Position numbers and translations under genes: made by a program. A DNA stretch of 64,000 bases from Alkalimarinus coralli (lineage in GTDB: Bacteria > Pseudomonadota > Gammaproteobacteria > Pseudomonadales > Oleiphilaceae), in NCBI RefSeq assembly GCF_023650515.1, contig NZ_CP096016.1, positions 4,543,501 to 4,607,500 on the forward strand. The letters run 5' to 3'. The stretch's first letter is position 1, and each line of letters starts with the position of its first letter. The notes below the pieces were generated by a model, which saw only the letters and a program-made list of their open reading frames with translations, was not told the origin of the DNA and searched no databases. Of this stretch, positions 40,321 through 48,907 are shown in pieces.

Positions 40321-41642
40321 TGAGTTTGATGAACGATATGTTGCGTGATCTGGAAAAGCGACAAGCGCCAGACCGTACGCAGCAGGTAGAAGCTCAAGGT
40401 TACGGGGCATTAACACAGCAGACAAACGCGAACGGTAGTCGAACGGTTATTTTGTTGCTTGCTGCGATTTTAGTCATGTTATTGCTGTTAGCCGCAGGTT
40501 GGTGGTATTTGCAACGACCGGCAGAAGTGGCGGTTGGAACGGACATTGTTGAACAAAACCAGGCTGAACCGACAGCGCGCGAGGTCATCGGGAAGGTGGT
40601 TCGAACACCATCAACCAAGGTTGCTTCGGAAGCCAGTGCTGTTTCTGACTCGTCTGAAGGTCGCTCTTTGCCCAGTCGTGCGGTTCAGAGTGAGCCTGTT
40701 GCAGCTCCAGCTCCTGTGGCTGAAGCGGCCAAAGTCAATATCGCTCAGCTCGATGCTGCTGATGTCAACTCTGCACCAGAGACGTCTGGCAGGGCGCGCA
40801 ATATTGAAGTTCAAGCGAATAATGACAGTCAGCTAACACCTGCTGCTGAACCTGAAATAGGCAATAGCCAGTTACCTGAGCAGCCTAAACCTCAAGCGGT
40901 TATTGCGAAGCAAACCGCCAAAGCAGTCGAGCCCGTTAAGCAGCAAACGATAGTTGAGGAAAAAAAGGCTGCAAAAGTGGCGGCTAGTAAACCAGAATCG
41001 GCTGTTATGCCGGAGCGGAATATTGCCGAGCCAATTGATCAAGTCGCCAAGCTTAGCAAGGTACTTGTTGTTACGCCTGAGCAGAAGGATGAAGCGGCTG
41101 CTGAGTCAGCATCGAAGCTAATTGCATCGGGCAATCAGCAGCAAGCAAAAGCGCAACTATATTCATTCGTAAAAAATCATGATGTAGACATTCAAAGCAG
41201 AGCCCTGTTAGTAACCCAGCTATTACAAGCGGGTGATATGCAGGGAGCGAGCGCGCTGTTAACCGAAGAAAAATTAGCCATAAGTGCGCACTTGCGACGA
41301 CTAAAAGCACATATGCTGTCACAAAAAGGGCAGCCAGATGAAGCTATTGCGTTGCTCAACTCTACTCTCCCGGATGTGGCGACGGACCCTGAATACCATG
41401 TACTGTTGGCGGCGCTATATCAGCAGCAAGGCTTTAGCTCTGAGGCAACGGCAATTTATGCTGAGTTACTGAACTTTAACCCGGATGTTGCAGACTGGTG
41501 GGTGGGTATGGCGATTGCGTTGGATAGTCGGCAGCAATATTTATCGGCAAAAAAAGCCTATCAAAAGGCGCTAAGCATGAATGGCTTAAAAATAGAGTTG
41601 GCCGATTTTGCCAAGCGACGACTGGCGACATTGGGCGGCTAA
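40320..41642 (+). CDS. mshN: MSHA biogenesis protein MshN
   Basis: A 440-residue inner membrane protein. The N-terminus SLMNDMLRDLEKRQ is typical of MshN/GspB relatives; one membrane helix (VILLLAAILVMLLLLAAGWW) follows, then about 180 residues rich in alanine, glutamate and proline, and tetratricopeptide repeats in the last third (LKAHMLSQKGQPDEAIALLN; LAALYQQQGFSSEATAIYAE). It probably works with MshM at the secretin. The start overlaps mshM by 1 base. Confidence 0.9.
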   Translation: MSLMNDMLRDLEKRQAPDRTQQVEAQGYGALTQQTNANGSRTVILLLAAILVMLLLLAAGWWYLQRPAEVAVGTDIVEQNQAEPTAREVIGKVVRTPSTKVASEASAVSDSSEGRSLPSRAVQSEPVAAPAPVAEAAKVNIAQLDAADVNSAPETSGRARNIEVQANNDSQLTPAAEPEIGNSQLPEQPKPQAVIAKQTAKAVEPVKQQTIVEEKKAAKVAASKPESAVMPERNIAEPIDQVAKLSKVLVVTPEQKDEAAAESASKLIASGNQQQAKAQLYSFVKNHDVDIQSRALLVTQLLQAGDMQGASALLTEEKLAISAHLRRLKAHMLSQKGQPDEAIALLNSTLPDVATDPEYHVLLAALYQQQGFSSEATAIYAELLNFNPDVADWWVGMAIALDSRQQYLSAKKAYQKALSMNGLKIELADFAKRRLATLGG

Positions 41643-41664
41643 TGCGAAGCCTGAAAATTATGGT

Positions 41665-41687
41665 TCCCCGCCTTCGCGAGGATGACA
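41665..41687 (+). repeat. Small palindromic intergenic element after mshN
   Basis: TTCCCCGCCTTCGCGAGG followed by ATGACA. The core CC-CCGC-CTTC-GCG-AGG folds back on itself with one mismatch. It resembles the dispersed element of the type CCCGCCTTCGCGGG-ATGACA found between genes in many proteobacteria. It lies 23 bases after mshN. Confidence 0.5.
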
Positions 41688-41713
41688 AAAGAGAAAAATC
41701 GAAGGTTTAAGAA

Positions 41714-43462
41714 ATGGCTGAACCCAAGAAAAAAATAAGAATCGGCGACCTGCTGGTGCAAAATGAGGTGATCTCGGAAGATCAGCTGATGACCGCGCTG
41801 AAAGAGCAGAAAACCAGCGGTCGAAAGCTGGGTAACACGCTGATAGACCTGGGCTATGTTGACGAAGACAACCTGCTTAACTTTTTGTCCCAGCAATTAG
41901 GTATCCCATTTGTTCAGCTGCGGCACTACCAATTTGATGACGCGCTCATCAAAAAGCTGCCGGAGAACCACGCACGTCGATTTAGAGCACTCGTACTGGA
42001 TGAGCAGCAAGGTGAGCTGCTGGTCGGCATGACCGACCCCATGGATATTTTTGCCTATGATGAGCTGGGTCGAATACTTAAACAGCCAATCCGCCAGGCG
42101 GTGGTCAGAGAGAGTGAGCTGCTCAATACGTTAGATTTGGTTTATCGCCGTACTGAAGAGATCTCTCACCTTGCAGAAGAGCTGGAAGATGAGCTTGGTG
42201 ATGATGCGTTTGACTTGGCGGCGCTTACGGCAACAGGGGACGACAACGAGGCACCGGTTGTAAAGTTGCTGCAATCCATCTTTGAAGATGCCGTGCAGGC
42301 AAGGGCGTCTGATATACATATTGAGCCGGACGAAAGTGTTGTGCGCATTCGTCAGCGTATTGATGGCGTGCTGCAAGAGCACGTCATGAAAGAAAAACGA
42401 ATCAATGCGGCACTGGTGCTGCGTCTTAAATTGATGTCCGGGCTTAATATCTCCGAGAAACGAATTCCACAAGATGGTCGTTTTAATATTCGGGTAAAAG
42501 GTCGCAGTGTCGATGTTCGTTTATCCACCATGCCAGTGCAATACGGCGAATCAGTGGTTATGCGACTGCTTGATCAAACCGATGGTATGCTCTCGCTTCG
42601 CTCACTGGGGATGCCTGACTTGGTATTGGAGCGGTTTCGAATCGCCGTCAGCAGGCCGCACGGTATGGTGCTGGTGACCGGACCCACGGGAAGTGGTAAA
42701 ACCACGACACTTTACGGTGCGCTGAGTGAGCTGAATAAACCCGAAGTAAAAATTATTACGGCAGAAGACCCGGTTGAATACCGTTTGCCACGAATCACTC
42801 AGGTACAGGTTAACTCAAAGGTCGGGCTCGACTTTTCAACGGTATTAAGAGCATCTTTGCGACAAGACCCTGATGTTATTCTGGTGGGGGAGATGCGGGA
42901 TAAAGAGACCGCCGAGATTGGCTTGAGGGCTGCAATGACCGGTCACTTGGTGCTATCAACCCTGCATACCAACGACTCCGTCAGCAGTGCGATGCGGTTG
43001 ACCGATATGGGGGCCGAACCCTATCTGGTGGCGAGCTCTCTATTAGGGGTGCTGGCGCAGCGGTTGATTCGTAAACTCTGTGACAACTGCAAGCAGCCTT
43101 ACCAACCCACTGATCAGGAAAAGATCTGGCTTCAGGCTATGGTGCACTCGGGGGCTCACGTTCCCAGTGAGTTTACCCGTGGGGCAGGTTGCTACCAGTG
43201 CAGCAATACCGGCTATAAAGGGCGGATCGGTGTTTATGAATGGCTGGAAATGGATGAAGGCATGTTAGATGCGCTGCGCAGGAATTCACCTTCAGAATTT
43301 ACCACAGCCGCTAAAAAAAGCCGATACTATCAGCCGCTTGAGGAGTGCGCGCTTGAGTATGCCAAACAGGGCATAACATCGCTTGATGAAGTGTTCCGCA
43401 TATCCGCAACGCAGGAAGATGCCGAGCACCGTAAAGATATTGGCGACCTCGGGCTCGCTTAA
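41714..43462 (+). CDS. mshE: MSHA pilus extension ATPase MshE
   Basis: The hexameric ATPase that drives pilus assembly, 582 residues. The N-terminus carries two 24-residue MshEN motifs, R9-I-G through Q32 and K38-L-G through Q61, the c-di-GMP binding module; R9 and Q32 match the residues required in Vibrio cholerae MshE. Then follow the GspE domains: Walker A GPTGSGKTTTLYGAL, the Asp box, Walker B ASLRQDPDVILVGEMRD and the His box TGHLVLSTLHTND. Zinc-binding cysteines are in CDNC and CYQC. Pilus extension should therefore respond to cyclic di-GMP. Confidence 0.96.
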   Translation: MAEPKKKIRIGDLLVQNEVISEDQLMTALKEQKTSGRKLGNTLIDLGYVDEDNLLNFLSQQLGIPFVQLRHYQFDDALIKKLPENHARRFRALVLDEQQGELLVGMTDPMDIFAYDELGRILKQPIRQAVVRESELLNTLDLVYRRTEEISHLAEELEDELGDDAFDLAALTATGDDNEAPVVKLLQSIFEDAVQARASDIHIEPDESVVRIRQRIDGVLQEHVMKEKRINAALVLRLKLMSGLNISEKRIPQDGRFNIRVKGRSVDVRLSTMPVQYGESVVMRLLDQTDGMLSLRSLGMPDLVLERFRIAVSRPHGMVLVTGPTGSGKTTTLYGALSELNKPEVKIITAEDPVEYRLPRITQVQVNSKVGLDFSTVLRASLRQDPDVILVGEMRDKETAEIGLRAAMTGHLVLSTLHTNDSVSSAMRLTDMGAEPYLVASSLLGVLAQRLIRKLCDNCKQPYQPTDQEKIWLQAMVHSGAHVPSEFTRGAGCYQCSNTGYKGRIGVYEWLEMDEGMLDALRRNSPSEFTTAAKKSRYYQPLEECALEYAKQGITSLDEVFRISATQEDAEHRKDIGDLGLA

Positions 43463-43468
43463 GCGGTA

Positions 43469-43556
43469 TATAGGATGCGTCATGCGCACCGAAAGTGGCA
43501 TGAGCGTAGCAAAAGGCTCTATCCGGAAACCAAAGTGTGTGCACTCGTACCCTATA
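43469..43556. repeat. Inverted-repeat element between mshE and mshG
   Basis: TATAGGATGCGTCATGCGCA (from 43469) and, inverted, TGTGCACTCGTACCCTATA (ending 43556) are similar arms; the outer 6 bases TATAGG/CCTATA pair perfectly and several inner blocks also pair. The sequence resembles the dispersed GTAGG(G/A)TGCG...GCGCACC type of element. It fills most of the 130-bp gap. Confidence 0.5.
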
Positions 43557-43592
43557 AAATTGTTTTACATGATAAGTGGTTAAAACCTGACT

Positions 43593-44822
43593 ATGGCGCA
43601 GTTCGAATATAAAAGCAGAGATGCCAAAGGCTCAGTTATGAGTGGCCAGTTAGAGGCGGCCAATCGTGATGCGGCTGCTTCCGAGTTGCAGCGCCGTGGG
43701 CTGACGCCTGTTTCCATATCAGAGCATATTGAGAAGAAAGATGTATTCGAAGGACTAAAAAAAATAAAGCTCTTCAAACGCAAAGTGTCGCTGGAAGAGT
43801 TGATTATTTACTGTCGACAGATGAATGCGCTAACTCGTGCGGGAATACCGATAATAAGGGCGATGAGAGGTTTGGCCGACTCGACCAGCTCTGAGTTATT
43901 GCACGATACATTACACGACGTGACTGATCGCCTTGAGTCTGGTGTCAATCTGGCGACATCAATGCAGGCGCACCCTGATGTGTTCAATGACATGTTTATC
44001 AGTATGGTTCACGTGGGTGAAAACACCGGACAGCTTGAAGATGCCTTTAAACAGCTCAGCGTCAGTTTGGAGCTTGAACGAGAGACTCGCCGGCGCATAA
44101 AGCAGGCGACCCGTTATCCTATCTTTGTTGTGGTGGCACTGCTTTCAGCGTTAATGATTATTAACTTCTTTGTTATCCCCAAGTTTGCTTCAGTGTTTGC
44201 AAAGCTGGGCGCTGATTTGCCAATTTTCACTAAAATATTGATTGCAACATCAAATTTCTTTTTAGACTACTGGTGGTTGATGCTAGGCGTGTCTATCGCT
44301 GCAGTTGTATTGTTCAGGCGCTGGACAAAAACAGAGTCAGGGCACTACAAGTGGGATCGAATCAAACTGCGTTTTCCTATTGTAGGGAACTTGTTTGAGT
44401 TAATTACCCTCTCTCGTTTCTCTCGTAACTTTTCGATGATGCTGGCCGCCGGCATGCCCATTACTCATGCGCTGGCTGTCGCCGCAGAGTCGGCAAACAA
44501 CAAGTATATCGGGCACCACATACTGAATATGAAATCTGGTATTGAACGGGGAGACAGCCTGCTGCGAACCGCGAATGCATCAGGTATGTTTACGCCTCTG
44601 GTGCTTCAGATGATGGCGGTAGGAGAAGAGACCGGTCAGATCGATGCGCTGTTAATTGACGTGGCTAATTTCTATGACGAAGAAGTTGATTACGGATTGT
44701 CTAAATTAGCAGAGTCGATAGAACCGATTTTGATTTTTGCCATGGGTATATTAGTACTGATTCTCGCATTGGGCGTGTTTTTACCGATTTGGGATCTTGG
44801 CAAAGCCGCATTAGGAAAATAA
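43593..44822 (+). CDS. mshG: MSHA inner membrane platform protein MshG
   Basis: The polytopic platform protein of the GspF/PilC family, 409 residues. FEYKSRDAKGSVMSGQLEAA begins the protein, and the two related GspF domains show CRQMNALTRAGIPIIRAMRG and SRFSRNFSMMLAAGMPITHA. Membrane helices include YPIFVVVALLSALMIINFFV, WWLMLGVSIAAVVLFRRW and the C-terminal ILIFAMGILVLILALGVFLP. It works with the ATPase MshE to extract pilins from the membrane. Confidence 0.95.
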   Translation: MAQFEYKSRDAKGSVMSGQLEAANRDAAASELQRRGLTPVSISEHIEKKDVFEGLKKIKLFKRKVSLEELIIYCRQMNALTRAGIPIIRAMRGLADSTSSELLHDTLHDVTDRLESGVNLATSMQAHPDVFNDMFISMVHVGENTGQLEDAFKQLSVSLELERETRRRIKQATRYPIFVVVALLSALMIINFFVIPKFASVFAKLGADLPIFTKILIATSNFFLDYWWLMLGVSIAAVVLFRRWTKTESGHYKWDRIKLRFPIVGNLFELITLSRFSRNFSMMLAAGMPITHALAVAAESANNKYIGHHILNMKSGIERGDSLLRTANASGMFTPLVLQMMAVGEETGQIDALLIDVANFYDEEVDYGLSKLAESIEPILIFAMGILVLILALGVFLPIWDLGKAALGK

Positions 44823-44831
44823 ACAATACTC

Positions 44832-45374
44832 ATGAAAAACAGTGCGTTATTTCACTGGTATAAACGAGAAAAGCGGCTACTCTTTGGGTTATCGGCTTGT
44901 ATTATTACGGTTCTACTGGTCTTGTTAGCCCAAGCAATTGATCGTGAAATGGCCAGAGCAGAAAAGGCAATGTTCACGACGGTGTTAACCGACTTAAATG
45001 CCATGCTGATATTTAAAACCGCTGAAAAGGTTGCCCAAAACAACAAGCAGGAAATTAAAAAATTTGTAAATCATAACCCTATGGAGTGGATGGACGAGAC
45101 TCCCGTAAACTATAGTGGCGTAGAAGAGGGTGATTATGCTCACGTGGCACCCGGCCACTGGTTCTTCTCGAAGCGGGAGAAGGCCATTATCTACCGGGTA
45201 ATCAATAAGGATATGGTTGAATTAACCGACACGGATGAGACCGAGTTCATGCGCTTTCGAGTTGTGCTTGACTATTTGGACCATAATCGCAACCAGCAGT
45301 TTGATGAACCGACAGAACGGCTAATCGGTCTAAAATTAAAGCCTTTGCAGGGTTACCAGTGGCGACCTCTATAA
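44832..45374 (+). CDS. mshF: MSHA biogenesis protein MshF
   Basis: A 180-residue membrane-anchored protein with one helix near the N-terminus (LFGLSACIITVLLVLLAQAI) and a periplasmic domain that contains WFFSKREKAIIYRVINKDMV. The function of MshF is not established in any system I know of. The assignment rests on position between mshG and mshB, length and topology. It begins 9 bases after mshG. Confidence 0.8.
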   Translation: MKNSALFHWYKREKRLLFGLSACIITVLLVLLAQAIDREMARAEKAMFTTVLTDLNAMLIFKTAEKVAQNNKQEIKKFVNHNPMEWMDETPVNYSGVEEGDYAHVAPGHWFFSKREKAIIYRVINKDMVELTDTDETEFMRFRVVLDYLDHNRNQQFDEPTERLIGLKLKPLQGYQWRPL

Positions 45375-45460
45375 AAAGGCTATGGTAGTGCATAGCAGAC
45401 GTTTTAAAGAAGAACGGTGCTTTTTTAAGAGGCACAGTAACAAAGATAAATGGTGAGTAA

Positions 45461-45961
45461 ATGAATTTTAAACAGCCGCGCGGCTTTACCTTGATCGAGC
45501 TAGTGGTCGTGATCGCAATTCTGGCGATTCTGGCAGCGTTTGCCCTGCCGCGTTTTGCCGATATGGCCGATGAAGCCCACCGCAGTAGTGTAGAGGGCAG
45601 TGGCGGAGCAATGGCTGCCGCCGTTGCACTGGTTCGGTCACAGTGGCTGGCAAGAGGTGAAGGAGGGGCTGTTCAGAACCTGCCTGGTTATGGCGATGAA
45701 ACTATTGATACCAGCATTGAAGGCTGGCCAACAGGGGTCAATGGCAACACAAACCCTGATGGAATGAGTAGCACAGAATGCCGTGATTTGTGGATCAAAC
45801 TACTACAAACCAGTGCGCCGAGTGTTAGTACAGGAGGTGGAAGTGATTATTCAGCCTCAGTAAATGGCGGAGACTGCCGATACACTTATCAGCGAGATAG
45901 TTTTGGCAACTATGTGCAGTATGACCCCAACCAAGGGGAGGTGTTTACCAAAATTAATTAA
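45461..45961 (+). CDS. mshB: MSHA minor pilin MshB
   Basis: A type IV prepilin of 166 residues. The leader MNFKQPRG ends in the glycine before FTLIELVVVIAILAILAAFA, with the conserved glutamate at mature position 5; the peptidase should cut between G and F. The helix continues into LPRFADMADEAHRSSVEGSG, a segment nearly shared with MshA. Two cysteines late in the protein (STECRDLW; GGDCRYTY) can form the C-terminal disulfide loop. GGTGAG precedes the ATG. Confidence 0.92.
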   Translation: MNFKQPRGFTLIELVVVIAILAILAAFALPRFADMADEAHRSSVEGSGGAMAAAVALVRSQWLARGEGGAVQNLPGYGDETIDTSIEGWPTGVNGNTNPDGMSSTECRDLWIKLLQTSAPSVSTGGGSDYSASVNGGDCRYTYQRDSFGNYVQYDPNQGEVFTKIN

Positions 45962-46095
45962 TGACCCAATGTCATTCCAATTTTCGCGGGAGTGGTTATT
46001 TAATTCGTAGCCGTGATGAAAGGCACTTGTTAAAAAGTTTCGGGTTAGCGGGTTTTTAGAGCGATAAAGACCCTCTAGCTACTGGAAATCCCTTA

Positions 46096-46124
46096 TCGAC
46101 AGAGTTCGATAAACATTTTATAAA
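46096..46124 (+). promoter_or_regulatory. Candidate dedicated promoter of mshA
   Basis: TCGACA (46096-46101, five of six) and TATAAA (46119-46124, five of six) are exactly 17 bp apart. The expected start near 46131 lies 27 bases before the mshA start codon. A separate promoter fits the need for far more major pilin than machinery. Confidence 0.6.
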
Positions 46125-46157
46125 AGACAGATCAAAATTTATTAGCAGGAGTTGTAC

Positions 46158-46664
46158 ATGAGAAATATGATCAACATGAACAAGAAACAGTCAGGCTTTA
46201 CTTTAATCGAACTGGTTATGGTTATTGTTATTTTGGGTATTTTGTCAGCGTTTGCACTGCCACGATTTGCTGATTTTGCTGGGGATGCACGAAAAGCGTC
46301 TATACAAGGCTTGGCAGGAGCTCTTAAGTCGGCTTCGGCGATTGCCCGTTCTGAGCAAATAGCAAGAGGAGGCGCATTAGGTACTACTATTACTCTTGAG
46401 GGACAGGACATAACAATGGTTAATGGTTCGCCAACAGCTGATGCAGATGGAATCACCGTAGCGGCGTCAGTTGATACGACTAATGACTACTCTGCAACGG
46501 CAGGAGCCGATTCAGGGGGTAGTACAATTACATATACTTTGGTTGGTTTCTCAGGAGCGAATTGTCAAGTTGTGTATACCGCTGCAAATGCGGCTACAGA
46601 TAATACGGCCCCAGTAACTGCACCATCTTCTGTAGTTGCTACAGTAACTGGGTGTAACGGTTAA
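46158..46664 (+). CDS. mshA: MSHA major pilin MshA
   Basis: The structural subunit of the pilus fibre, 168 residues. A leader of about 15 residues ending KKQSG precedes FTLIELVMVIVILGILSAFA, with glutamate at mature position 5. LPRFADFAGDARKASIQGLA continues the helix. The globular head is small and rich in threonine, serine and alanine, with a C-terminal disulfide pair (GANCQVVY; VTGCNG). I chose the ATG at 46158, behind AGGAG (46147-46151). The 196-bp gap before it is the largest inside the locus up to this point and contains the promoter candidate and a degenerate palindromic element near 45970. Confidence 0.93.
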   Translation: MRNMINMNKKQSGFTLIELVMVIVILGILSAFALPRFADFAGDARKASIQGLAGALKSASAIARSEQIARGGALGTTITLEGQDITMVNGSPTADADGITVAASVDTTNDYSATAGADSGGSTITYTLVGFSGANCQVVYTAANAATDNTAPVTAPSSVVATVTGCNG

Positions 46665-46715
46665 TTTATCAGGAAGGGCTCTCTAGGTGCGCTATTAGAG
46701 CTCACTCATTGCACT

Positions 46716-47192
46716 ATGCATGTTTCGAGCAATCGTGGATTCACTATCATAGAGCTGGTCATGGCGCTAGTTATAATCGGTATTCTTAGTGCTAGCGCTA
46801 TGGCTCTTTTCTCTTCCCGCAGTGGCTATTCAGCCTTTCTCGCGAAAGATCAATTTATCGCCGCTGCGTTGCAAACCCAGCAAATCGCGCTCGCACTAGA
46901 AAGCAGTACGACCCCTTCTTCGTTGACCGTAGCACTTGATAGCGGCAACTGGGTCTTTACCGTCAATAAAGAGACCGTGCCGATTACGGTGTTATCTTCC
47001 GATGCTGCGGGTGGCAGCCTTACTATCAATGGAACAACTTTAACCGGCTCACAAAGCTTTAGTTATAACCGCTCGGGCAGTTTAACCAACAATACCAACT
47101 ACACACTTGTATTTACATCAGGCAATAGCCATACCGTTTGTTTGGCTGCATCAGGTTATGCCTATAGCCCTGCCTCTGGTAACTGCTTATGA
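46716..47192 (+). CDS. mshC: MSHA minor pilin MshC
   Basis: A prepilin of 158 residues with the short leader MHVSSNRG before FTIIELVMALVIIGILSASA. The head has FVTVNKE-like beta strands and two late cysteines (HTVCLAAS; SGNCL at the end) that could form a disulfide. It overlaps mshD by 4 bases in an ATGA. Minor pilins of this kind probably form the tip complex. Confidence 0.88.
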   Translation: MHVSSNRGFTIIELVMALVIIGILSASAMALFSSRSGYSAFLAKDQFIAAALQTQQIALALESSTTPSSLTVALDSGNWVFTVNKETVPITVLSSDAAGGSLTINGTTLTGSQSFSYNRSGSLTNNTNYTLVFTSGNSHTVCLAASGYAYSPASGNCL

Positions 47193-47695
47193 AACCTGCT
47201 CACAAGCAACGCGGTATGACGCTGGTGGAAATGGTGATCTCCATTGTGCTGATCTCTATCGCCATGACGGCGGTACTCACTGCTTTTAGTACGTCAATGG
47301 GCAGAAGTTCAGACCCGCTTTGGAAAAATAAGTCCCTTAAGCTAGCTCAACTGTATTTGGATGAAATTTTGAGCAAGAAGTATGATGTGAGCACGCCACT
47401 GGGCGGTGTTCCAGCGACACCTGTTGGCGCTGTGAGCTGTAACGTCTCGGGGCCTAAAGCAGGCAGCCGAGCAAGCTATAATAACGTCGACGACTATAAC
47501 GGCATAAACGAAAAACCTCAGTTTGTGACCGGTGCGGCCCTTGGCGCATATGATGGCTACAACGTAAAGGTATCGGTGGTTTGTGCCGGTGACGATGTAG
47601 GGTTGGCTACAAACAATGCGAAGCGTATAACGGTAACCGTTACCCCGCCGGGTCAATCACCAATGCCGTTTAGTGTGTATCGGAGTAACTTCTGA
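47189..47695 (+). CDS. mshD: MSHA minor pilin MshD
   Basis: A prepilin of 168 residues with the leader MKPAHKQRG before MTLVEMVISIVLISIAMTAV. The first mature residue is methionine, as in many PilV/GspI-like pilins. The helix runs into LTAFSTSMGRSSDPLWKNKS. Cysteines at AVSCNVSG and VSVVCAGD may pair. It overlaps mshC by 4 bases and mshO by 1. Confidence 0.88.
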   Translation: MKPAHKQRGMTLVEMVISIVLISIAMTAVLTAFSTSMGRSSDPLWKNKSLKLAQLYLDEILSKKYDVSTPLGGVPATPVGAVSCNVSGPKAGSRASYNNVDDYNGINEKPQFVTGAALGAYDGYNVKVSVVCAGDDVGLATNNAKRITVTVTPPGQSPMPFSVYRSNF

Positions 47696-48489
47696 TGAAT
47701 GACCTCCGCACTCACAAAGGGTTCACTTTGGTTGAGTTGGTGATCGTGATTGTTATTGCAGGTATTTTAGCGGTGGGCTCGGTGCAATTTGTGGGGCAGG
47801 CAACTCAAGGGTATTCAGACGCAGCCGACCGCCAGCAATTGGCCACTATTGGTTGGATTGCGTCAGAAAAAGTCAGCCGGGAGCTACGTAACGCACTGCC
47901 TAATAGTCTGCGGCTCGACTCAAATACGGTTAAAAAATGTATTGAGTTTATCCCTGTGATCAGCGGCTCTCACTACCTGACTTTGCCAGGGGCAACCCCG
48001 GCAACACCAAAATCCTTTACTGCTGTCGCATCGGGCTTTGTATCAACCCCGACCGATACACGAATCGCGGTATACCCCACAAGTACCAGTGATATATATA
48101 GCAGTGGGTCAGGCTCTCTGAGCAGCAGTGATATTGACAAGCTCGACATTGACACCCCCAGTGCAGGAATAGACACCATTACCCTGACTAATAGCTTTTC
48201 TTTTTCGACAAGCTCCCCTGAGCGACGATTTTTTTTCACCCAAAGCCCCATAATGTATTGTATTGAAGGATCACGACTGAATCGTTATAGTGATTATGGT
48301 ATTAGCCCATCCTTCCCGTCACCGTCTAATCCACAGATTATTATTGATAAACTTAATTTCTCTTTATCTTCGTTTGCTATTTCGCCAGCAACACTTACTC
48401 GCAACGCGATCGTTGCCATGCAGTTCGCCCTTGAAAACGGAGCCAAACATAGTGTTGACCAGGAGGTTCAGATTAGAAATGTTCCTTAA
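47695..48489 (+). CDS. mshO: MSHA minor pilin MshO
   Basis: A large prepilin of 264 residues, the PilW/GspJ-like member. The leader MNDLRTHKG precedes FTLVELVIVIVIAGILAVGS. The helix continues with VQFVGQATQGYSDAADRQQL and SEKVSRELRNALPNSLRLDS. It overlaps mshD by 1 base and mshP by 11 bases. Confidence 0.9.
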   Translation: MNDLRTHKGFTLVELVIVIVIAGILAVGSVQFVGQATQGYSDAADRQQLATIGWIASEKVSRELRNALPNSLRLDSNTVKKCIEFIPVISGSHYLTLPGATPATPKSFTAVASGFVSTPTDTRIAVYPTSTSDIYSSGSGSLSSSDIDKLDIDTPSAGIDTITLTNSFSFSTSSPERRFFFTQSPIMYCIEGSRLNRYSDYGISPSFPSPSNPQIIIDKLNFSLSSFAISPATLTRNAIVAMQFALENGAKHSVDQEVQIRNVP

Positions 48490-48904
48490 TGTTCAACCTC
48501 CTGTTTTAGCAAAGCAGCGCGGTATTGGTCTTCCGGTTGCACTCTTTGTGATTACGGTGCTGGCTCTGATTGTCATCGCGTTGACTGACCTCGAAGAAAG
48601 CTCAGGTGTGAGCTTTAGCCTGGATATCAACTCAATGCGAGCGTTTTATGCGGCGGAAAGTGGGGCACAAATTGATATGGCAAAAATATTCCCCGTAGGT
48701 GGTAGTGTCGCCAATTGCAGTGCGTCAACTTCAACCGTTACCTTTCCTTCCACAGCCGCTGGATTGAGTGGTTGTTCGGCCACTGTAGAGCGCAGCTGTG
48801 TGGTTGTTGATAGTAATAAATATTTTTCGCTAAGAAGCACCGGCGCATGTGGTAGTGGAATCGATAGGGCTGAGCGGGTTATTGTGGTAAGGGCGAGGCA
48901 GTAA
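48479..48904 (+). CDS. mshP: MSHA minor pilin MshP
   Basis: A PilX/GspK-like prepilin of 141 residues. The leader ends LAKQRG and the mature part begins IGLPVALFVITVLALIVIAL, then TDLEESSGVSFSLDINSMRA and FYAAESGAQIDMAKI. The start is the ATG at 48479, inside the end of mshO, with AGGAGG (48461-48466) 12 bases upstream; a longer frame reaching back to 48290 reads through mshO out of frame and is not credible. Confidence 0.87.
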   Translation: MFLNVQPPVLAKQRGIGLPVALFVITVLALIVIALTDLEESSGVSFSLDINSMRAFYAAESGAQIDMAKIFPVGGSVANCSASTSTVTFPSTAAGLSGCSATVERSCVVVDSNKYFSLRSTGACGSGIDRAERVIVVRARQ

Positions 48905-48907
48905 AGC

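Noticed and set aside
48290..48478. Long N-terminal extension of mshP
   Set aside because: It runs through mshO in another frame; AGGAGG and the prepilin leader place the start at 48479.
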